From Methylobacterium currus (GTDB lineage Bacteria > Pseudomonadota > Alphaproteobacteria > Rhizobiales > Beijerinckiaceae): DNA of 64,000 bases. A model generated the notes under the pieces. The model did no database searches and was not told the DNA's origin. It saw only the letters and a list, made by a program, of their open reading frames with translations. The stretch lies in NCBI RefSeq assembly GCF_003058325.1, contig NZ_CP028843.1:4624001-4688000 (forward strand), written 5' to 3'. Within the stretch, counting starts at the first letter, position 1; the number at the start of each line of letters is the position of its first letter. A program made the position numbers and the translations under genes. Shown one piece after another: positions 49,730 to 59,508 of this stretch.

Positions 49730-50584
49730 TCACTCCGCCGGCGGCCGCGCGCTCTCCCGGAACGGATGCGCCGGATAGGTGCCGATGATCCGGAACGCGC
49801 TCGAGAAATAGGCCAGCTCGTCGAGCGCCCGGCGCAAGCCCGGCTCCTCCGGGTGGCCGTCGACCTCGGCGTAGAACTGGGTCGCGGTGAACTGGCCCTC
49901 GACCATGTAGCTCTCGAGCTTGGTCATGTTGACGCCGTTCGTGGCGAAGCCGCCGAGCGCCTTGTAGAGCGCGGCCGGGATGTTGCGCACCCGGAAGATG
50001 AAGCTCGTCACCGTCGGGCCGTTGCCCGAAGGCGGCAGGACCGGCTCGCGGGAGAGCACGACGAAGCGGGTGGTGTTGTGGGCCTCGTCCTCGACGTCCT
50101 CCTCCAGGATGGAGAGGCCGTAGATCTCGCCCGCGAGCCGCGGCGACAGCGAGGCACGCGAGCGGTCGCCGGCTTCGGCGACCTGGCGGGCGGCGCCGGC
50201 GGTGTCGGGCGCGACGACCGCCTTGAGGCCGAGGCGCCGGATGATCTTGCGGCACTGGCCCAGCGCGTGGACGTGGCTGTGCACGGTGCGGATCTCCTCG
50301 AGCCGCACGCCCGGCAGGGCCATGAGCTGGAAGTGGATCGGCAGGAACTGCTCGCCGACGATGTGCAGGCCGGAGGCCGGCAGCATGTGGTGGATGTCGG
50401 CGACGCGGCCGGCGATCGAGTTCTCGATCGGGATCATGCCGAGCGATGCCGAGCCGTCCTGCACCGCCGTCAGCGCGTCCTCGAAGGTGGCGCAGGGCAG
50501 CGGCGTCCAGTCCGGATAGGCCTCCTGGATGATGATGTGCGAGTTGGCGCCGGGCTCGCCCTGGTAGGAGATCGTTCGGTTCAT
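49730..50584 (-). CDS. pheA: Prephenate dehydratase
   Basis: Converts prephenate to phenylpyruvate in phenylalanine synthesis. The 284-residue monofunctional enzyme has a PDT domain (about 4-180: YQGEPGANSH, FEDALTAVQDG, IPIENSIAGRV, NTTRFVVL with the catalytic Thr-Arg-Phe) and a C-terminal ACT domain for phenylalanine feedback (about 195-275, FRVRNIPAALYKALGGFA, MTKLESYMVEG). No chorismate mutase domain is present. It lies 20 bases downstream of kdsB in the same direction, an arrangement seen in other Rhizobiales. Confidence 0.96.
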   Translation of the reverse strand: MNRTISYQGEPGANSHIIIQEAYPDWTPLPCATFEDALTAVQDGSASLGMIPIENSIAGRVADIHHMLPASGLHIVGEQFLPIHFQLMALPGVRLEEIRTVHSHVHALGQCRKIIRRLGLKAVVAPDTAGAARQVAEAGDRSRASLSPRLAGEIYGLSILEEDVEDEAHNTTRFVVLSREPVLPPSGNGPTVTSFIFRVRNIPAALYKALGGFATNGVNMTKLESYMVEGQFTATQFYAEVDGHPEEPGLRRALDELAYFSSAFRIIGTYPAHPFRESARPPAE

Positions 50585-50604
50585 CGTCACGGCTTTCGGG
50601 GGAA

Positions 50605-51348
50605 TCAGTTGAGGCGCCGGGCGGCCAGGATGGCGCGGGCGCGCTCGAGGTCGTGCGGCGTGTCGACGCCGAGCGGCACGTCGTCGACCACCACCGCGTC
50701 GATCCGCATCCCGGCTTCCAGAGCGCGCAGCTGCTCCAGCTTCTCGCGCTGCTCCAGCGGGCTCGGGGGCAGGGACACGAAGCGGGCGAGCGCCCGGCGG
50801 CGATAGGCGTAGAGGCCGATATGGTGGAACAAGGGGCCGTCGCCGTACGGCGCGGTGGCGCGGGTGAAGTAGAGCGCCCGCAGCCGCCTCGGCGCGATCT
50901 CGGAGCCGACAAGCTTGACCACGCTGGGCTCCGTCCGCTCCTCCGGCCGGGTGATGACGGCGCAGAGCGTCGCGATGTCGACCGCACGGTCGGCGAGCGG
51001 CGCGACCGAGGCGGCGATGGCCGCCGGATCGATGGTCGGCAGGTCGCCCTGCACGTTCACCACCACGTCGTGGCGCCCCTCCGGGTCGATCACCTCCAGG
51101 GCCTCGGCCAGGCGGTCGGAGCCGGACGGGTGGTCGGGGCGGGTCATCACCGCGAGGCCGCCCGCCGCCTCGACCGCCTGCACGATCTCGGCCGTGTCGG
51201 TGCAGACCACCACCGGGCCGATGCCGGCCTCCACCGCCCGGCGCCAGACATGCACGATCATCGGCGTGCCGGCGATGTCGGCCAGGGGCTTCTCGGGCAG
51301 GCGGGTGGCGGCGAGGCGGGCGGGGATCAGGACGAGGGGGTCGGACAT
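50605..51348 (-). CDS. kdsB: 3-deoxy-manno-octulosonate cytidylyltransferase
   Basis: Activates Kdo as CMP-Kdo for lipopolysaccharide core synthesis. It has 247 residues, the family length. Motifs: [19 protein letters not shown] (nucleotide binding, about 7-25), [24 protein letters not shown] and [10 protein letters not shown]. It is divergent from the cytochrome c gene and co-directional with pheA. Confidence 0.96.
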   Translation of the reverse strand: MSDPLVLIPARLAATRLPEKPLADIAGTPMIVHVWRRAVEAGIGPVVVCTDTAEIVQAVEAAGGLAVMTRPDHPSGSDRLAEALEVIDPEGRHDVVVNVQGDLPTIDPAAIAASVAPLADRAVDIATLCAVITRPEERTEPSVVKLVGSEIAPRRLRALYFTRATAPYGDGPLFHHIGLYAYRRRALARFVSLPPSPLEQREKLEQLRALEAGMRIDAVVVDDVPLGVDTPHDLERARAILAARRLN

Positions 51349-51626
51349 GCGGGTTCGGGTCTGTGCGGGAGTCGGGTCGTCGAGATGACGGGATGCCCGG
51401 CAAGCCGCGGCTCTTAGCAGCGCCGGCCGGGCTTGTCATGACAGGGCGCCCACGCCAGACCGTGGCGCCGTCCACACGCCCGCGCTCTGCGACGAACCGA
51501 CGATGTTTAGAGCCATTGTCAACCGCGTCGCAGAACGGCTAAGCACCGGCGGACCTTCACTGCGGCGTGGCGCCGGGCCGCGCCTCGCATCGCCCCTGCT
51601 CACCGGAGCATCGGAGCTGCCGAGAC

Positions 51627-52166
51627 ATGGATTCCTTCGAGCTTAACAAGATCGCCGGCGCAGTGCTCGGCGCCCTGCTCCTCGCGATGGGGACGGGGTT
51701 CCTGGCCGAGCTGATCTACAAGCCGAAGCCGGCGGGTGATCGCGGCTACGCGCTGCCGGCCGCCGAGGAGAATGCCGGCGCGGCCGCGCCGGCCGCCGCC
51801 AAGGAGGAGCCGCTGCCCGTGCGCCTCGCCAGCGCCGACGCCACCAAGGGCCAGGCCGCGGCCAAGAAGTGCATGGCCTGCCACAGCTTCGAGAAGGGCG
51901 GCCCGAACAAGGTCGGTCCCGACCTCTACGGCATCGTGGAGCGCCCGAAGGGCAGCCACGAGGGCTTCAGCTACTCCGCGGCCATGAAGGCCAAGGGTGG
52001 CAACTGGACCTACGAGGACCTGGACCACTTCCTCACCGCCCCGAAGCAGTACGTCCAGGGCACCATCATGGCCTTCGCGGGCGTGCCCTCGGGCGCCGAG
52101 CGGGCCGACATCCTGGCCTACCTGAAGACCCTGTCCGAGAAGCCGGTCGAGTTCCCGAAGCCCTGA
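51627..52166 (+). CDS. Membrane-anchored c-type cytochrome (CycM/c552-like)
   Basis: Class I monohaem cytochrome c of 179 residues with an N-terminal uncleaved anchor (about 9-29, AGAVLGALLLAMGTGFLAEL), an Ala/Pro-rich linker and the haem domain. The haem site is CMACH (82-86); the axial Met is expected in TIMAFAGVPS. This matches the CycM type that carries electrons from the bc1 complex to terminal oxidases in rhizobia. The ATG at 51627 starts directly at MDSFELNKIAG, the conserved beginning of the family. It is divergent from kdsB and ends in a terminator. Confidence 0.92.
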   Translation: MDSFELNKIAGAVLGALLLAMGTGFLAELIYKPKPAGDRGYALPAAEENAGAAAPAAAKEEPLPVRLASADATKGQAAAKKCMACHSFEKGGPNKVGPDLYGIVERPKGSHEGFSYSAAMKAKGGNWTYEDLDHFLTAPKQYVQGTIMAFAGVPSGAERADILAYLKTLSEKPVEFPKP

Positions 52167-52193
52167 CGGGCTTGTCAGGACCGCGTCACCGCG

Positions 52194-52218
52194 AGGCCGG
52201 GCGAGAGCCCGGCCTTTC
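52194..52218 (+). terminator. Rho-independent terminator after the cytochrome c gene
   Basis: AGGCCGGGC (52194-52202) pairs perfectly with GCCCGGCCT (52207-52215) around GAGA, followed by TTC. It lies 28 bases after the stop; a smaller CCTGAC/GTCAGG hairpin (52162-52179) overlaps the stop itself. Confidence 0.85.
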
Positions 52219-52317
52219 TGCGTGAGAGACCCCTGCGCCGACGCGCCCGGGTTGGCGCAGGTGCCCCCCGCGACCTAGAACGGGGGGAGACCTGTCCCAG
52301 CCGGAGGATCGCCCCGC

Positions 52318-54216
52318 GTGATCGCACGCCCTCTCACTCGCCGCGCCGCCCTTGCCGCCTTGAGCCTCGCCGCCATGCCGGCCGCAATCCGCGCGCAGGG
52401 CGCTCCCTCAGGCGGTGCCGCCTCCCCCGATGAGGGCTGGCGCCACGGCCTGTCGCTCCTCGGCGAGCCGAAATACCCGGCGGGCTTCACGCATTTCGAT
52501 TATGCCGACCCCAACGCCCCGAAGGGCGGCCTGGTGCGGTTCGGCTCGCAAGGCTCGTTCGACAATTTCAACCTCATCGTCGCCGGGGTGAAGGGCGACC
52601 TCGAGAGCCAGATCCCGCTGATCTACGACACCCTGCTGGCCCAGGCCCAGGACGAGCCCTCGACCTATTACGGCCTGCTGGCCGACGGCGTGCGGCCGGC
52701 CGAGGATCTCGGCAGCGTCGTCTACCGCCTGAGGCCGGAGGCGCGCTGGCACGACGGGAAACCGGTGACGCCGGACGACGTCGTGTTCTCCTTCACGGTG
52801 CTGAAGGAGAACAGCCCGCAATACGCCGCCTACTACCACAACGTGACGAAGGCCGAGGTCGTGGACGCGCGCGAGGTGCGCTTCACCTTCTCGGAAACGG
52901 GCAACCGCGAATTGCCCCAGATCGTCGGCCAGCTCCCGGTTCTCCCCAAGCACTGGTGGGAGGGCAAGGATGCATCGGGCAAGACCCGCAACCCGACCGA
53001 GACGACGCTGGAGATCCCGCTCGGCTCCGGGCCCTACCGCCTCGCCCGGTTCGAGGCCGGCCGCACCGCCACCTATGAGCGGGTGCCGGATTATTGGGGC
53101 CGCGACCTGGCCGTGAACCGCGGCGCGAACAATTTCGACACCCAGCGCGCCGAGTATTTTCGCGATGCGACGGTGATGATCGAGGCGTTCAAGGCTGACC
53201 AGTTCGACTGGCGCACTGAGAACATCGCCCGCAACTGGGCCACCGCCTATGACGGCTTCCCGGCCGTGCGCGAGGGGCGGATCGTCAAGGAGGAGTTCCC
53301 TCAGGCCGGCATGGGCATCATGCAGGCCTTCACCCTCAACCTGCGCCGGAAAAAATTCGCCGACGCGCGGGTGCGCCGGGCCTTCAACCTCGCCTTCGAC
53401 TTCGAGGAGATGAACCGCACCCTGTTCTACGGGCTCTACAAGCGGGTCGATTCGTACTTCTTCGGCACCGAGCTAGCCTCGTCGGGTCTGCCGGAGGGGC
53501 GGGAACGGTCCATCCTGGAGAGCCTCAAGGACAAGGTGCCGGCTTCCGTCTTCACCACGCCCTACAAGAACCCGGTCAACGGCACCCCCGAGGCGGTGCG
53601 CGCGAACCTGCGCGAGGCGGTGCGGCTGTTCCAGGAAGCGGGCTACGAGATCCGCGGCAACCAGATGGTCGAGAAGGCGACCGGCCAGCCCTTCACGGTG
53701 GAGTTCCTCGGCTACGACAACTCGGCCGAGCGGATCGTGCTGCCCTATCGCGCCGCCCTGGAGCGCATCGGCCTCAAGGTGACGTTGCGCGTGGTCGATC
53801 CGGCCCAGTACCAGAACCTCGCCCGCAGCTTCGATTTCGACGCGCTGGCGCTCAGCAACTGGGCCCAATCGCTCTCGCCGGGCAACGAGCAGCGCGACTG
53901 CTGGGGCTCGGCCGCCGCCGACCGGCCGGGCTCGCGCAACCTCGCGGGCATCAAGGATCCGGGGATCGACGCGCTGATCGACAAGGTGATCTATGCGGGC
54001 GACCGCGAGGAGCTGGTGGCGGCGACCCGGGCACTCGACCGGGTGCTTCTCGCCCACGACTACGTGGTGCCGCAATGGTCCTCGAACGTGTCCCGGACCC
54101 TGCGCTGGAACCGCTTCGCCCATCCGGCGACCCTGCCGAAATACGGCGCCTCGGGCTTCCCGACGACGTGGTGGTACGATCAAGACTTGGCCGCCAAGAC
54201 CGGGGCGGCGCGGTGA
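52318..54216 (+). CDS. Peptide/microcin-type ABC transporter substrate-binding protein (YejA), copy 1
   Basis: Periplasmic binding protein of SBP family 5 (YejA type), 632 residues, binding oligopeptides or peptide-like compounds. A Tat-like leader is present (LTRRAALAALSLAAMPAAIRA). The conserved start of the mature protein (HGLSLLGEPKYPAGFTHFDY, ADPNAPKGG) and GSGPYRLARFEAGR are family signatures, with YFGTELASSGLPEG further on. It starts with GTG after CGGAGG. Its stop overlaps the next gene (ATGA). Two different YejA paralogues in tandem suggest two ligand ranges for one permease. Confidence 0.92.
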   Translation: MIARPLTRRAALAALSLAAMPAAIRAQGAPSGGAASPDEGWRHGLSLLGEPKYPAGFTHFDYADPNAPKGGLVRFGSQGSFDNFNLIVAGVKGDLESQIPLIYDTLLAQAQDEPSTYYGLLADGVRPAEDLGSVVYRLRPEARWHDGKPVTPDDVVFSFTVLKENSPQYAAYYHNVTKAEVVDAREVRFTFSETGNRELPQIVGQLPVLPKHWWEGKDASGKTRNPTETTLEIPLGSGPYRLARFEAGRTATYERVPDYWGRDLAVNRGANNFDTQRAEYFRDATVMIEAFKADQFDWRTENIARNWATAYDGFPAVREGRIVKEEFPQAGMGIMQAFTLNLRRKKFADARVRRAFNLAFDFEEMNRTLFYGLYKRVDSYFFGTELASSGLPEGRERSILESLKDKVPASVFTTPYKNPVNGTPEAVRANLREAVRLFQEAGYEIRGNQMVEKATGQPFTVEFLGYDNSAERIVLPYRAALERIGLKVTLRVVDPAQYQNLARSFDFDALALSNWAQSLSPGNEQRDCWGSAAADRPGSRNLAGIKDPGIDALIDKVIYAGDREELVAATRALDRVLLAHDYVVPQWSSNVSRTLRWNRFAHPATLPKYGASGFPTTWWYDQDLAAKTGAAR

Positions 54217-56057
54217 TGCGCCGGCGCAGCTTCCTGGTCGGAAGCGGGGCGGCCTTGCTGGCCGCCCGCACCCCGGCCTTCGCGCAAGGCGCCGAGCGCC
54301 ACGGCCTGTCGAGCTTCGGCGACCTGAAATACCCGGCGAATTTCGCGCGCTTCGACTACGTCGACCCGCTGGCGCCGAAGGGCGGCACCTTCTCGGCGCA
54401 GCTCTCGACGACGAGCGGCAACCAGGCCTTCGAGACCTTCAACACCCTCAACATCTACGTGCTGAAGGGCGACGGCGCCGCCGGCATGGACCTGACGTTC
54501 GACAGCCTGATGGTCCGGGCCCTCGACGAGCCGGACGCGGTCTACGGCCTCGTCGCCCGCAGCGTGACGGTCGGCGACGACGGCCTGTCCTACCGCTTCG
54601 CCTTGCGCCCGCAGGCCCGCTTCCATGACGGCTCGCGGCTCACCGCCCGCGACGTCGCCTTCTCGATCACGACGCTGAAGGAGAAGGGCCACCCGCAGAT
54701 CGCCGCCGTCCTGCGCGACGTGACGAGTGCGAGTGCGGAGGGCGACGACGCGGTGGTGGTGCGCTTCGCCTCCGGCCGCAGCCGCGACCTGCCGCTGATC
54801 GTCGCCGGCCTGCCGGTCTTCTCGGAAACCTATTACCGCGGCCGCGACTTCGAGGCTTCGACCCTGGAGCCGCCGCTCGGCTCCGGACCCTACCGGGTGG
54901 CGCGGTTCGAGATCGGCCGCTTCATCGCCTTCGAGCGCGTCGCGGATTACTGGGGTGCCGACCTGCCGGTGACGATCGGCCAGTACAACTTTTCGGACAT
55001 TCGCTACGAGTATTTTCGCGACCGCGACGTCGCCTTCGAGGCGTTCAAGGCCGGCACCTTCACATGGCGGGAGGAATTCACCTCCCGGGTTTGGGCCACG
55101 GGCTACGACTTCCCGGCCGCCCAGGAAGGCCGGGTCAGGCGCGAGACGGTGCCGGACGCCACGCCCTCGGGCACGCAGGGCTGGTTCCTCAATACCCGCC
55201 GGCCGGTCTTCCGCGATCCGCGCATCCGCGAGGCGATCGGGCTCGCCTTCGACTTCGAGTGGTCGAACCAGAACCTGATGTACGGCGCCTACAAGCGCAC
55301 CGCCTCGTTCTTCGAGAATTCCGACCTGAAGGCGGACGGAAAGCCGTCGCCTGAGGAACTGGCGCTCCTCGAGCCGTTCCGCGGCCAGGTGCCCGACGAG
55401 GTCTTTACCGAGCCGTGGTCGCCGCCGCGCTCGGACGGATCGGGCCAGGACCGGGCCCTGCTGCGCCGGGCGGACACGCTCCTGCGCCAGGCCGGCTGCA
55501 CCCGCGACGGCACCGTCATGACGCTGCCGGACGGCCAGCCGCTCGCCTTCGAGTTCCTGGATTCCTCCCCGGTCTTCCAGCCGCTGCTGCAATCCTACAT
55601 CAAGAACCTGAGCCTGCTCGGCATCCGCGCCAGCTCTCGCCTCGTCGACGCGGCGCAGTACCAGGCACGGCTGAAGGATTTCGACTTCGACGTGGTCTCG
55701 GCCCGGTTCGGCGGCTCGGTCACACCGGGGGCGGCCCTGCGCGAGGTCTATGGCAGCCGCAGCGCCAGGATTCCGGGCTCGCAGAACCTCGCCGGCATCG
55801 AGAACCCCGCCGCCGACGCGCTGCTCGACCGAATCGCCGACGCCGCCTCCCGGCCGGCGCTCACCACCGCCTGCCGGGCACTCGACCGGGTGCTGCGCGC
55901 CGGCCGCTACTGGGTGCCGATGTGGTACGGCGCCACTCACCGCCTCGCGCTCTGGGACCTGTACGGCCGGCCGCGCGACTTGCCCCGATATGGCCTCGGC
56001 GTGCCCGCCTTGTGGTGGCACGACGCCGACAAGGCCCGAAAGATCGGACGGACCTGA
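54216..56057 (+). CDS. Peptide/microcin-type ABC transporter substrate-binding protein (YejA), copy 2
   Basis: Second SBP family 5 protein, 613 residues, with a good Tat leader ([20 protein letters not shown]). It shares with copy 1 the segments [42 protein letters not shown] and [15 protein letters not shown], but is clearly diverged, so the duplication is old. The ATG overlaps the stop of copy 1 (ATGA), indicating translational coupling, and the permease starts four bases after its stop. Confidence 0.92.
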   Translation: MRRRSFLVGSGAALLAARTPAFAQGAERHGLSSFGDLKYPANFARFDYVDPLAPKGGTFSAQLSTTSGNQAFETFNTLNIYVLKGDGAAGMDLTFDSLMVRALDEPDAVYGLVARSVTVGDDGLSYRFALRPQARFHDGSRLTARDVAFSITTLKEKGHPQIAAVLRDVTSASAEGDDAVVVRFASGRSRDLPLIVAGLPVFSETYYRGRDFEASTLEPPLGSGPYRVARFEIGRFIAFERVADYWGADLPVTIGQYNFSDIRYEYFRDRDVAFEAFKAGTFTWREEFTSRVWATGYDFPAAQEGRVRRETVPDATPSGTQGWFLNTRRPVFRDPRIREAIGLAFDFEWSNQNLMYGAYKRTASFFENSDLKADGKPSPEELALLEPFRGQVPDEVFTEPWSPPRSDGSGQDRALLRRADTLLRQAGCTRDGTVMTLPDGQPLAFEFLDSSPVFQPLLQSYIKNLSLLGIRASSRLVDAAQYQARLKDFDFDVVSARFGGSVTPGAALREVYGSRSARIPGSQNLAGIENPAADALLDRIADAASRPALTTACRALDRVLRAGRYWVPMWYGATHRLALWDLYGRPRDLPRYGLGVPALWWHDADKARKIGRT

Positions 56058-56061
56058 CATC

Positions 56062-57168
56062 ATGGCCGCCTATATCCTGCGCCGCCTGCTCCTGATGATC
56101 CCGACGATCCTCGGGATCCTGCTGATCTCCTTCGCGATCGTGCAATTCGCCCCCGGCGGGCCGGTGGAGCGGGTGCTGGCCCAGCTCCAGGGCCAGAACA
56201 CCGCCATGTCCCGGGTCACCGGCGGCGGCGGCGACCTCGCCGGGCGCGGCGGCCCGTCGACCGGCGGAGGCGGGGAGTCGAATTCCCGCTACCGCGGCGC
56301 GCAAGGCCTCGATCCGGCCTTCATCAAGCGCCTGGAGCAGCAATTCGGCTTCGACAAGCCGGCGCCCGAGCGCTTCCTGAAGATGCTGTGGGACTATGCC
56401 CGTTTCGATTTCGGCAAGAGCTATTTTCGCGATGTCTCGGTGCTCCAGCTGATCCGCGAGAAGCTGCCGGTCTCGATCAGCCTCGGGCTCTGGATGACGC
56501 TGATCTCCTATGCGATCTCGATCCCGCTGGGCATCCGCAAGGCGGTCCGCGACGGCTCGCCCTTCGACGTCTGGACCTCGGGCGTCGTCATCGTCGGCTA
56601 CGCGATCCCCGGCTTCCTGTTCGCGATCCTCTTGATCGTGCTGTTTGCCGGCGGCTCGTTCCTGCAGATCTTTCCCCTGCGCGGCCTGACCAGCGAGGGC
56701 TGGTCGCAATTCCCGCTCTGGCAGAAGGTGACGGACTACCTCTGGCACATCACCCTGCCGATCATCGCCATGGCGATCGGCGCCTTCGCCACCTCGACGC
56801 TGCTGACCAAGAACTCGTTCCTCGACGAGATCCGCAAGCAATACGTGCTGACCGCGCGGATGAAGGGCCTGTCCGAGCGCCAGGTGCTCTACGGCCACGT
56901 TTTTCGCAACGCGATGCTGATCGTGGTGGCGGGCTTCCCGGGCGCGTTCATCTCGGCGTTCTTCGCCGGCTCGCTCCTGATCGAGACCATCTTCAGCCTC
57001 GACGGGCTGGGCCTCCTGTCGTTCGAATCGATCGTGAACCGCGACTACCCGGTGGTGTTCGCCAACCTCTACATCTTCTCGCTCTTAGGGTTGGTGGTGA
57101 ACCTGATCTCCGACCTGACCTATAGCTGGATCGATCCCAGGATCGATTTCGAGGCGCGGGCGGCGTGA
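56062..57168 (+). CDS. yejB: ABC transporter permease YejB
   Basis: Inner-membrane permease of the binding-protein-dependent family, 368 residues. The first helix is [20 protein letters not shown] (about 13-32). A long Gly-rich loop follows (about 50-80), and the remaining helices lie between about 135 and 350. The coupling (EAA) loop is in [20 protein letters not shown] (about 274-293). YejB normally pairs with the permease YejE and the ATPase YejF; neither follows. Instead the 121-bp repeat begins 28 bases after the stop and the next genes are flagellar on the other strand. Confidence 0.94.
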   Translation: MAAYILRRLLLMIPTILGILLISFAIVQFAPGGPVERVLAQLQGQNTAMSRVTGGGGDLAGRGGPSTGGGGESNSRYRGAQGLDPAFIKRLEQQFGFDKPAPERFLKMLWDYARFDFGKSYFRDVSVLQLIREKLPVSISLGLWMTLISYAISIPLGIRKAVRDGSPFDVWTSGVVIVGYAIPGFLFAILLIVLFAGGSFLQIFPLRGLTSEGWSQFPLWQKVTDYLWHITLPIIAMAIGAFATSTLLTKNSFLDEIRKQYVLTARMKGLSERQVLYGHVFRNAMLIVVAGFPGAFISAFFAGSLLIETIFSLDGLGLLSFESIVNRDYPVVFANLYIFSLLGLVVNLISDLTYSWIDPRIDFEARAA

Positions 57169-57195
57169 GGCGCGCCGCGATGAAGGGGCAGGTCC

Positions 57196-57316
57196 GATAC
57201 CGCAGCGCCTTCGAAAGGACTCGTTCGAAGGCGCTGGCCAAGCCCGAATGGGCGCCGGCGCTGATGCGCCGGCCGCTTTCGCATCGACGTGTCGATGCGA
57301 AAGCGCGATGGTATGA
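57196..57316. repeat. 121-bp multi-hairpin repeat, copy 2 (3' of yejB)
   Basis: Inverted second copy of the element at 2117-2237. Read on the plus strand it starts GATACCGC after yejB, as copy 1 starts after parE on the minus strand. The 14-bp stem is again perfect although four of its bases differ, because the changes are paired. The other long stem keeps 12 bp. A 12-mer from that stem (GACTCGTTCGAA, 57218-57229) recurs just outside the element at 57319-57330, perhaps a partial third unit. Confidence 0.88.
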
Positions 57317-57362
57317 CAGACTCGTTCGAAAGATCTCTCCAGCAATCCACACCTTCCATCAA

Positions 57363-57400
57363 TCATCCCGGGCTCTCGCCTGCGGCGGGCCCCGGGACGG
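57363..57400. repeat. TCATCCCGGG-type palindromic repeat, copy D
   Basis: TCATCCCGGGCTCTCGCC is followed by GCGGCGGGCCCCGGGACGG, an imperfect palindrome. It lies between convergent yejB and fliP, 47 bases after the 121-bp repeat. It is related to the copies at 22533, 29281 and 49639. Confidence 0.7.
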
Positions 57401-57447
57401 ACGGTGGCGGACGGTTGTCAATGACCGGTCCGGCGGTCGAACCACCG

Positions 57448-58239
57448 CTAAAAGAACGACCGCACCAGCCCGCTCACCAGCAGGTTCCATCCGTCGATCA
57501 GGATGAAGAACAGCACCTTGAACGGCAGCGAGATGACCGTCGGCGGCAGCATCATCATGCCCATCGACATCACGATCGTGGAGACGATCATGTCGATGAC
57601 GAGGAAGGGCAGGGCGATGAGGAAGCCGATCTCGAAGCCGCGGCGCAGCTCGGAGATCATGAAGGCCGGGATCAGGATGCGCAGGTCGATCTTCTCGCCC
57701 TCCTGCGCCTTCGGGAAGGTGCGGGTGGCGAGGTCCTGGAAGGTCTGGAGATCCTTCGGCCGCACCTGGGCCGACATGAACTCGCGGAACGGATCGGTGA
57801 TGCGGGCGAAGGCCTCCTCCTCGCTGATCCGGTTCTCCTGAAGCGGCCGCACGCCCTCGTTCCAGGCCCGGTCGAAGGTCGGCGCCATGACGTAGAAGGT
57901 CATGAACAGCGACAGGCTGACGAGGAAGAGGTTGGCGGGCGTGCTCTGGAGGCCGAGCCCCGAGCGCAGGAACGAGAAGGCGACGGCAAAGCGCGTGAAG
58001 CTCGTCACCATCACGAGCAGCCCCGGCGCGAGCGACAGCACCGTGAGCAGGGCGACGAGCTGGAGGATGCGCCCGCTCGCGGCGCCGTTGCCGGGGGGCA
58101 GGAGCGCGTCGAGGCCCGGGATGCCGGTGACGCCGCTGCCGCCCGCCGCACCCTGCGCCAGGGCAGCGCCGGCGGGCAGGAGCAGGAGCGCGAGCGTCCC
58201 GAGGGCGAGAACGGTGCGCCGGCTCACGGGACCCGTCAT
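57448..58239 (-). CDS. fliP: Flagellar export protein FliP
   Basis: Core membrane component of the flagellar type III export gate (FliPQR). The 263-residue protein has a cleaved signal peptide (about 1-29), then four membrane segments with LLTVLSLAPGLLVMVTSFTR, FMTFYVMAPTFDRAWNEGV, LIPAFMISELRRGFEIGFLI and MMMLPPTVISLPFKVLFFIL, which are the FliP signatures. The ATG overlaps the fliL stop by four bases. It is the last gene of the leftward flagellar operon. Confidence 0.97.
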   Translation of the reverse strand: MTGPVSRRTVLALGTLALLLLPAGAALAQGAAGGSGVTGIPGLDALLPPGNGAASGRILQLVALLTVLSLAPGLLVMVTSFTRFAVAFSFLRSGLGLQSTPANLFLVSLSLFMTFYVMAPTFDRAWNEGVRPLQENRISEEEAFARITDPFREFMSAQVRPKDLQTFQDLATRTFPKAQEGEKIDLRILIPAFMISELRRGFEIGFLIALPFLVIDMIVSTIVMSMGMMMLPPTVISLPFKVLFFILIDGWNLLVSGLVRSFF

Positions 58240-58730
58240 TGCACCACCAGGGCCTCGACGATCAGCTCGCGGATCGCCCCTTTGGTGCGCAAGGACACGC
58301 GCTCGTTGAGGTCCTCGCGCAGGTGCTGCAGGCCGCTCGCCCCCTCGATCTGCGCCGTCGAGAGCGTGCGCAGATAGGCGACGATGTCGGCCTTGATCTC
58401 CGCCACGGTGATGTCCGGGGTCGGCAGGCTGCCGGTCTTGAACACCACCGAGGATTCGAGCCGGATCCAGGAATCGGCCGGCTCGGCGAGGTTCGTCACC
58501 ACCGAGCCGACGCTGCGCAGGGACAGCTCGCCCGAGTAGTTCAGCACCTTGGCGGCCTTCTCGTGCTCCTGCGCCTCGCGGGTCTTCTGGTCGACCGCCT
58601 TCTCGACGCTCGTCATCAGGTACAGGCCGAGCCCGGCGCCGGTGCCGACCGCCACCAGGGTGCAGAGGGCGAGCGCGCCGATCCAGGCCTTGGCCCCGCC
58701 CTTCTTCGTCTCGTCCTTCTTGTCCGCCAT
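58236..58730 (-). CDS. fliL: Flagellar basal-body protein FliL
   Basis: Single-pass membrane protein associated with the stator ring around the motor. It has 164 residues: a short Lys-rich cytoplasmic tail, one helix (about 16-38, IGALALCTLVAVGTGAGLGL), a linker helix and a periplasmic SPFH-like domain (about 75-164, SWIRLESSVVF, VAYLRTLSTAQIEG, IRELIVEALVVQ). It overlaps fliP by four bases. Confidence 0.95.
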   Translation of the reverse strand: MADKKDETKKGGAKAWIGALALCTLVAVGTGAGLGLYLMTSVEKAVDQKTREAQEHEKAAKVLNYSGELSLRSVGSVVTNLAEPADSWIRLESSVVFKTGSLPTPDITVAEIKADIVAYLRTLSTAQIEGASGLQHLREDLNERVSLRTKGAIRELIVEALVVQ

Positions 58731-58755
58731 CGCGGGTCCTCAAGTTCTAAGGCCG

Positions 58756-59508
58756 TCAGAACGGCGCGACGGTCTCGAAGATCTGCTGGCCGAGGGTCGG
58801 TCCCTGCACGTCGGTCAGGCGGCCGCGGCCACCATAGGAGACCCGGGCCTCGGCGATCTTGTCGTAGTCGATGGTGTTCTTGCGCGAGATGTCGCGCGGC
58901 CGGACGATGCCGGCGACGTTGAGCACCCGGACCTCGTTGTTGACCCGGATCTCCTGCGAGCCGCTGATCAGAAGGTTGCCGTTCGGCAGGACCTCGGTGA
59001 TCACCGCGGCGACCGACAGGCTCAAGGTCTCCTTGCGGTCGATCGTGCCCTGGCCCTTGGTCTCGGTGCCGGAGCGGATGCCGGTATCGGCGGTGGCCGA
59101 ATCCTTCAGCCCCGAGACGCCGTAGCCGAAATCGAAGCCGAGGCTCGACTTCTGGCTGCGCGAACGGTCGCTGGCATTGTCGAACTGGGCCTTGTCGTTG
59201 ATCAGGATGCTGACCGTCAGCACGTCGCCGATGTTGCGGGCGCGGGGATCCTGGAACAGGTCGGCGCTCGCCGGCGACCAGGTCGAGTGGTAGCCGTGCC
59301 GGCTCTGGAGCGAGCCGAAGGTCGAGGGCAGGGCCTCGCGCGGGGCGGCGAGGCCGGTGCCGATCGGCGTCAGGACCGGCGGGCGGCCGAACTCGTCGAG
59401 CTTGCTCTGGCAGCCGGCCAGGAAAAGGCTCGACGTGGCGAGACCCGCGGCGGCCAAGGACAGCAGGCGATGGGTGAGGAGGCGGGTGGCCTGGTTCGGG
59501 CGGGTCAT
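58756..59508 (-). CDS. flgH: Flagellar L-ring protein FlgH
   Basis: Outer-membrane lipoprotein that forms the L-ring of the basal body. The 250-residue precursor has a lipobox LAGC (about 30-33). The mature protein contains SLQSRHGYHSTWSPASADLF, RARNIGDVLTVSILINDKAQ, LPNGNLLISGSQEIRVNNE and the C-terminal QQIFETVAPF, all typical. The start overlaps the motE stop by one base. Confidence 0.96.
   Translation of the reverse strand: MTRPNQATRLLTHRLLSLAAAGLATSSLFLAGCQSKLDEFGRPPVLTPIGTGLAAPREALPSTFGSLQSRHGYHSTWSPASADLFQDPRARNIGDVLTVSILINDKAQFDNASDRSRSQKSSLGFDFGYGVSGLKDSATADTGIRSGTETKGQGTIDRKETLSLSVAAVITEVLPNGNLLISGSQEIRVNNEVRVLNVAGIVRPRDISRKNTIDYDKIAEARVSYGGRGRLTDVQGPTLGQQIFETVAPF

Noticed and set aside
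52318-56057. The tandem yejA genes as a recent duplication
   Set aside because: The two proteins share only short conserved segments and differ in length, so the duplication is old and both appear functional.
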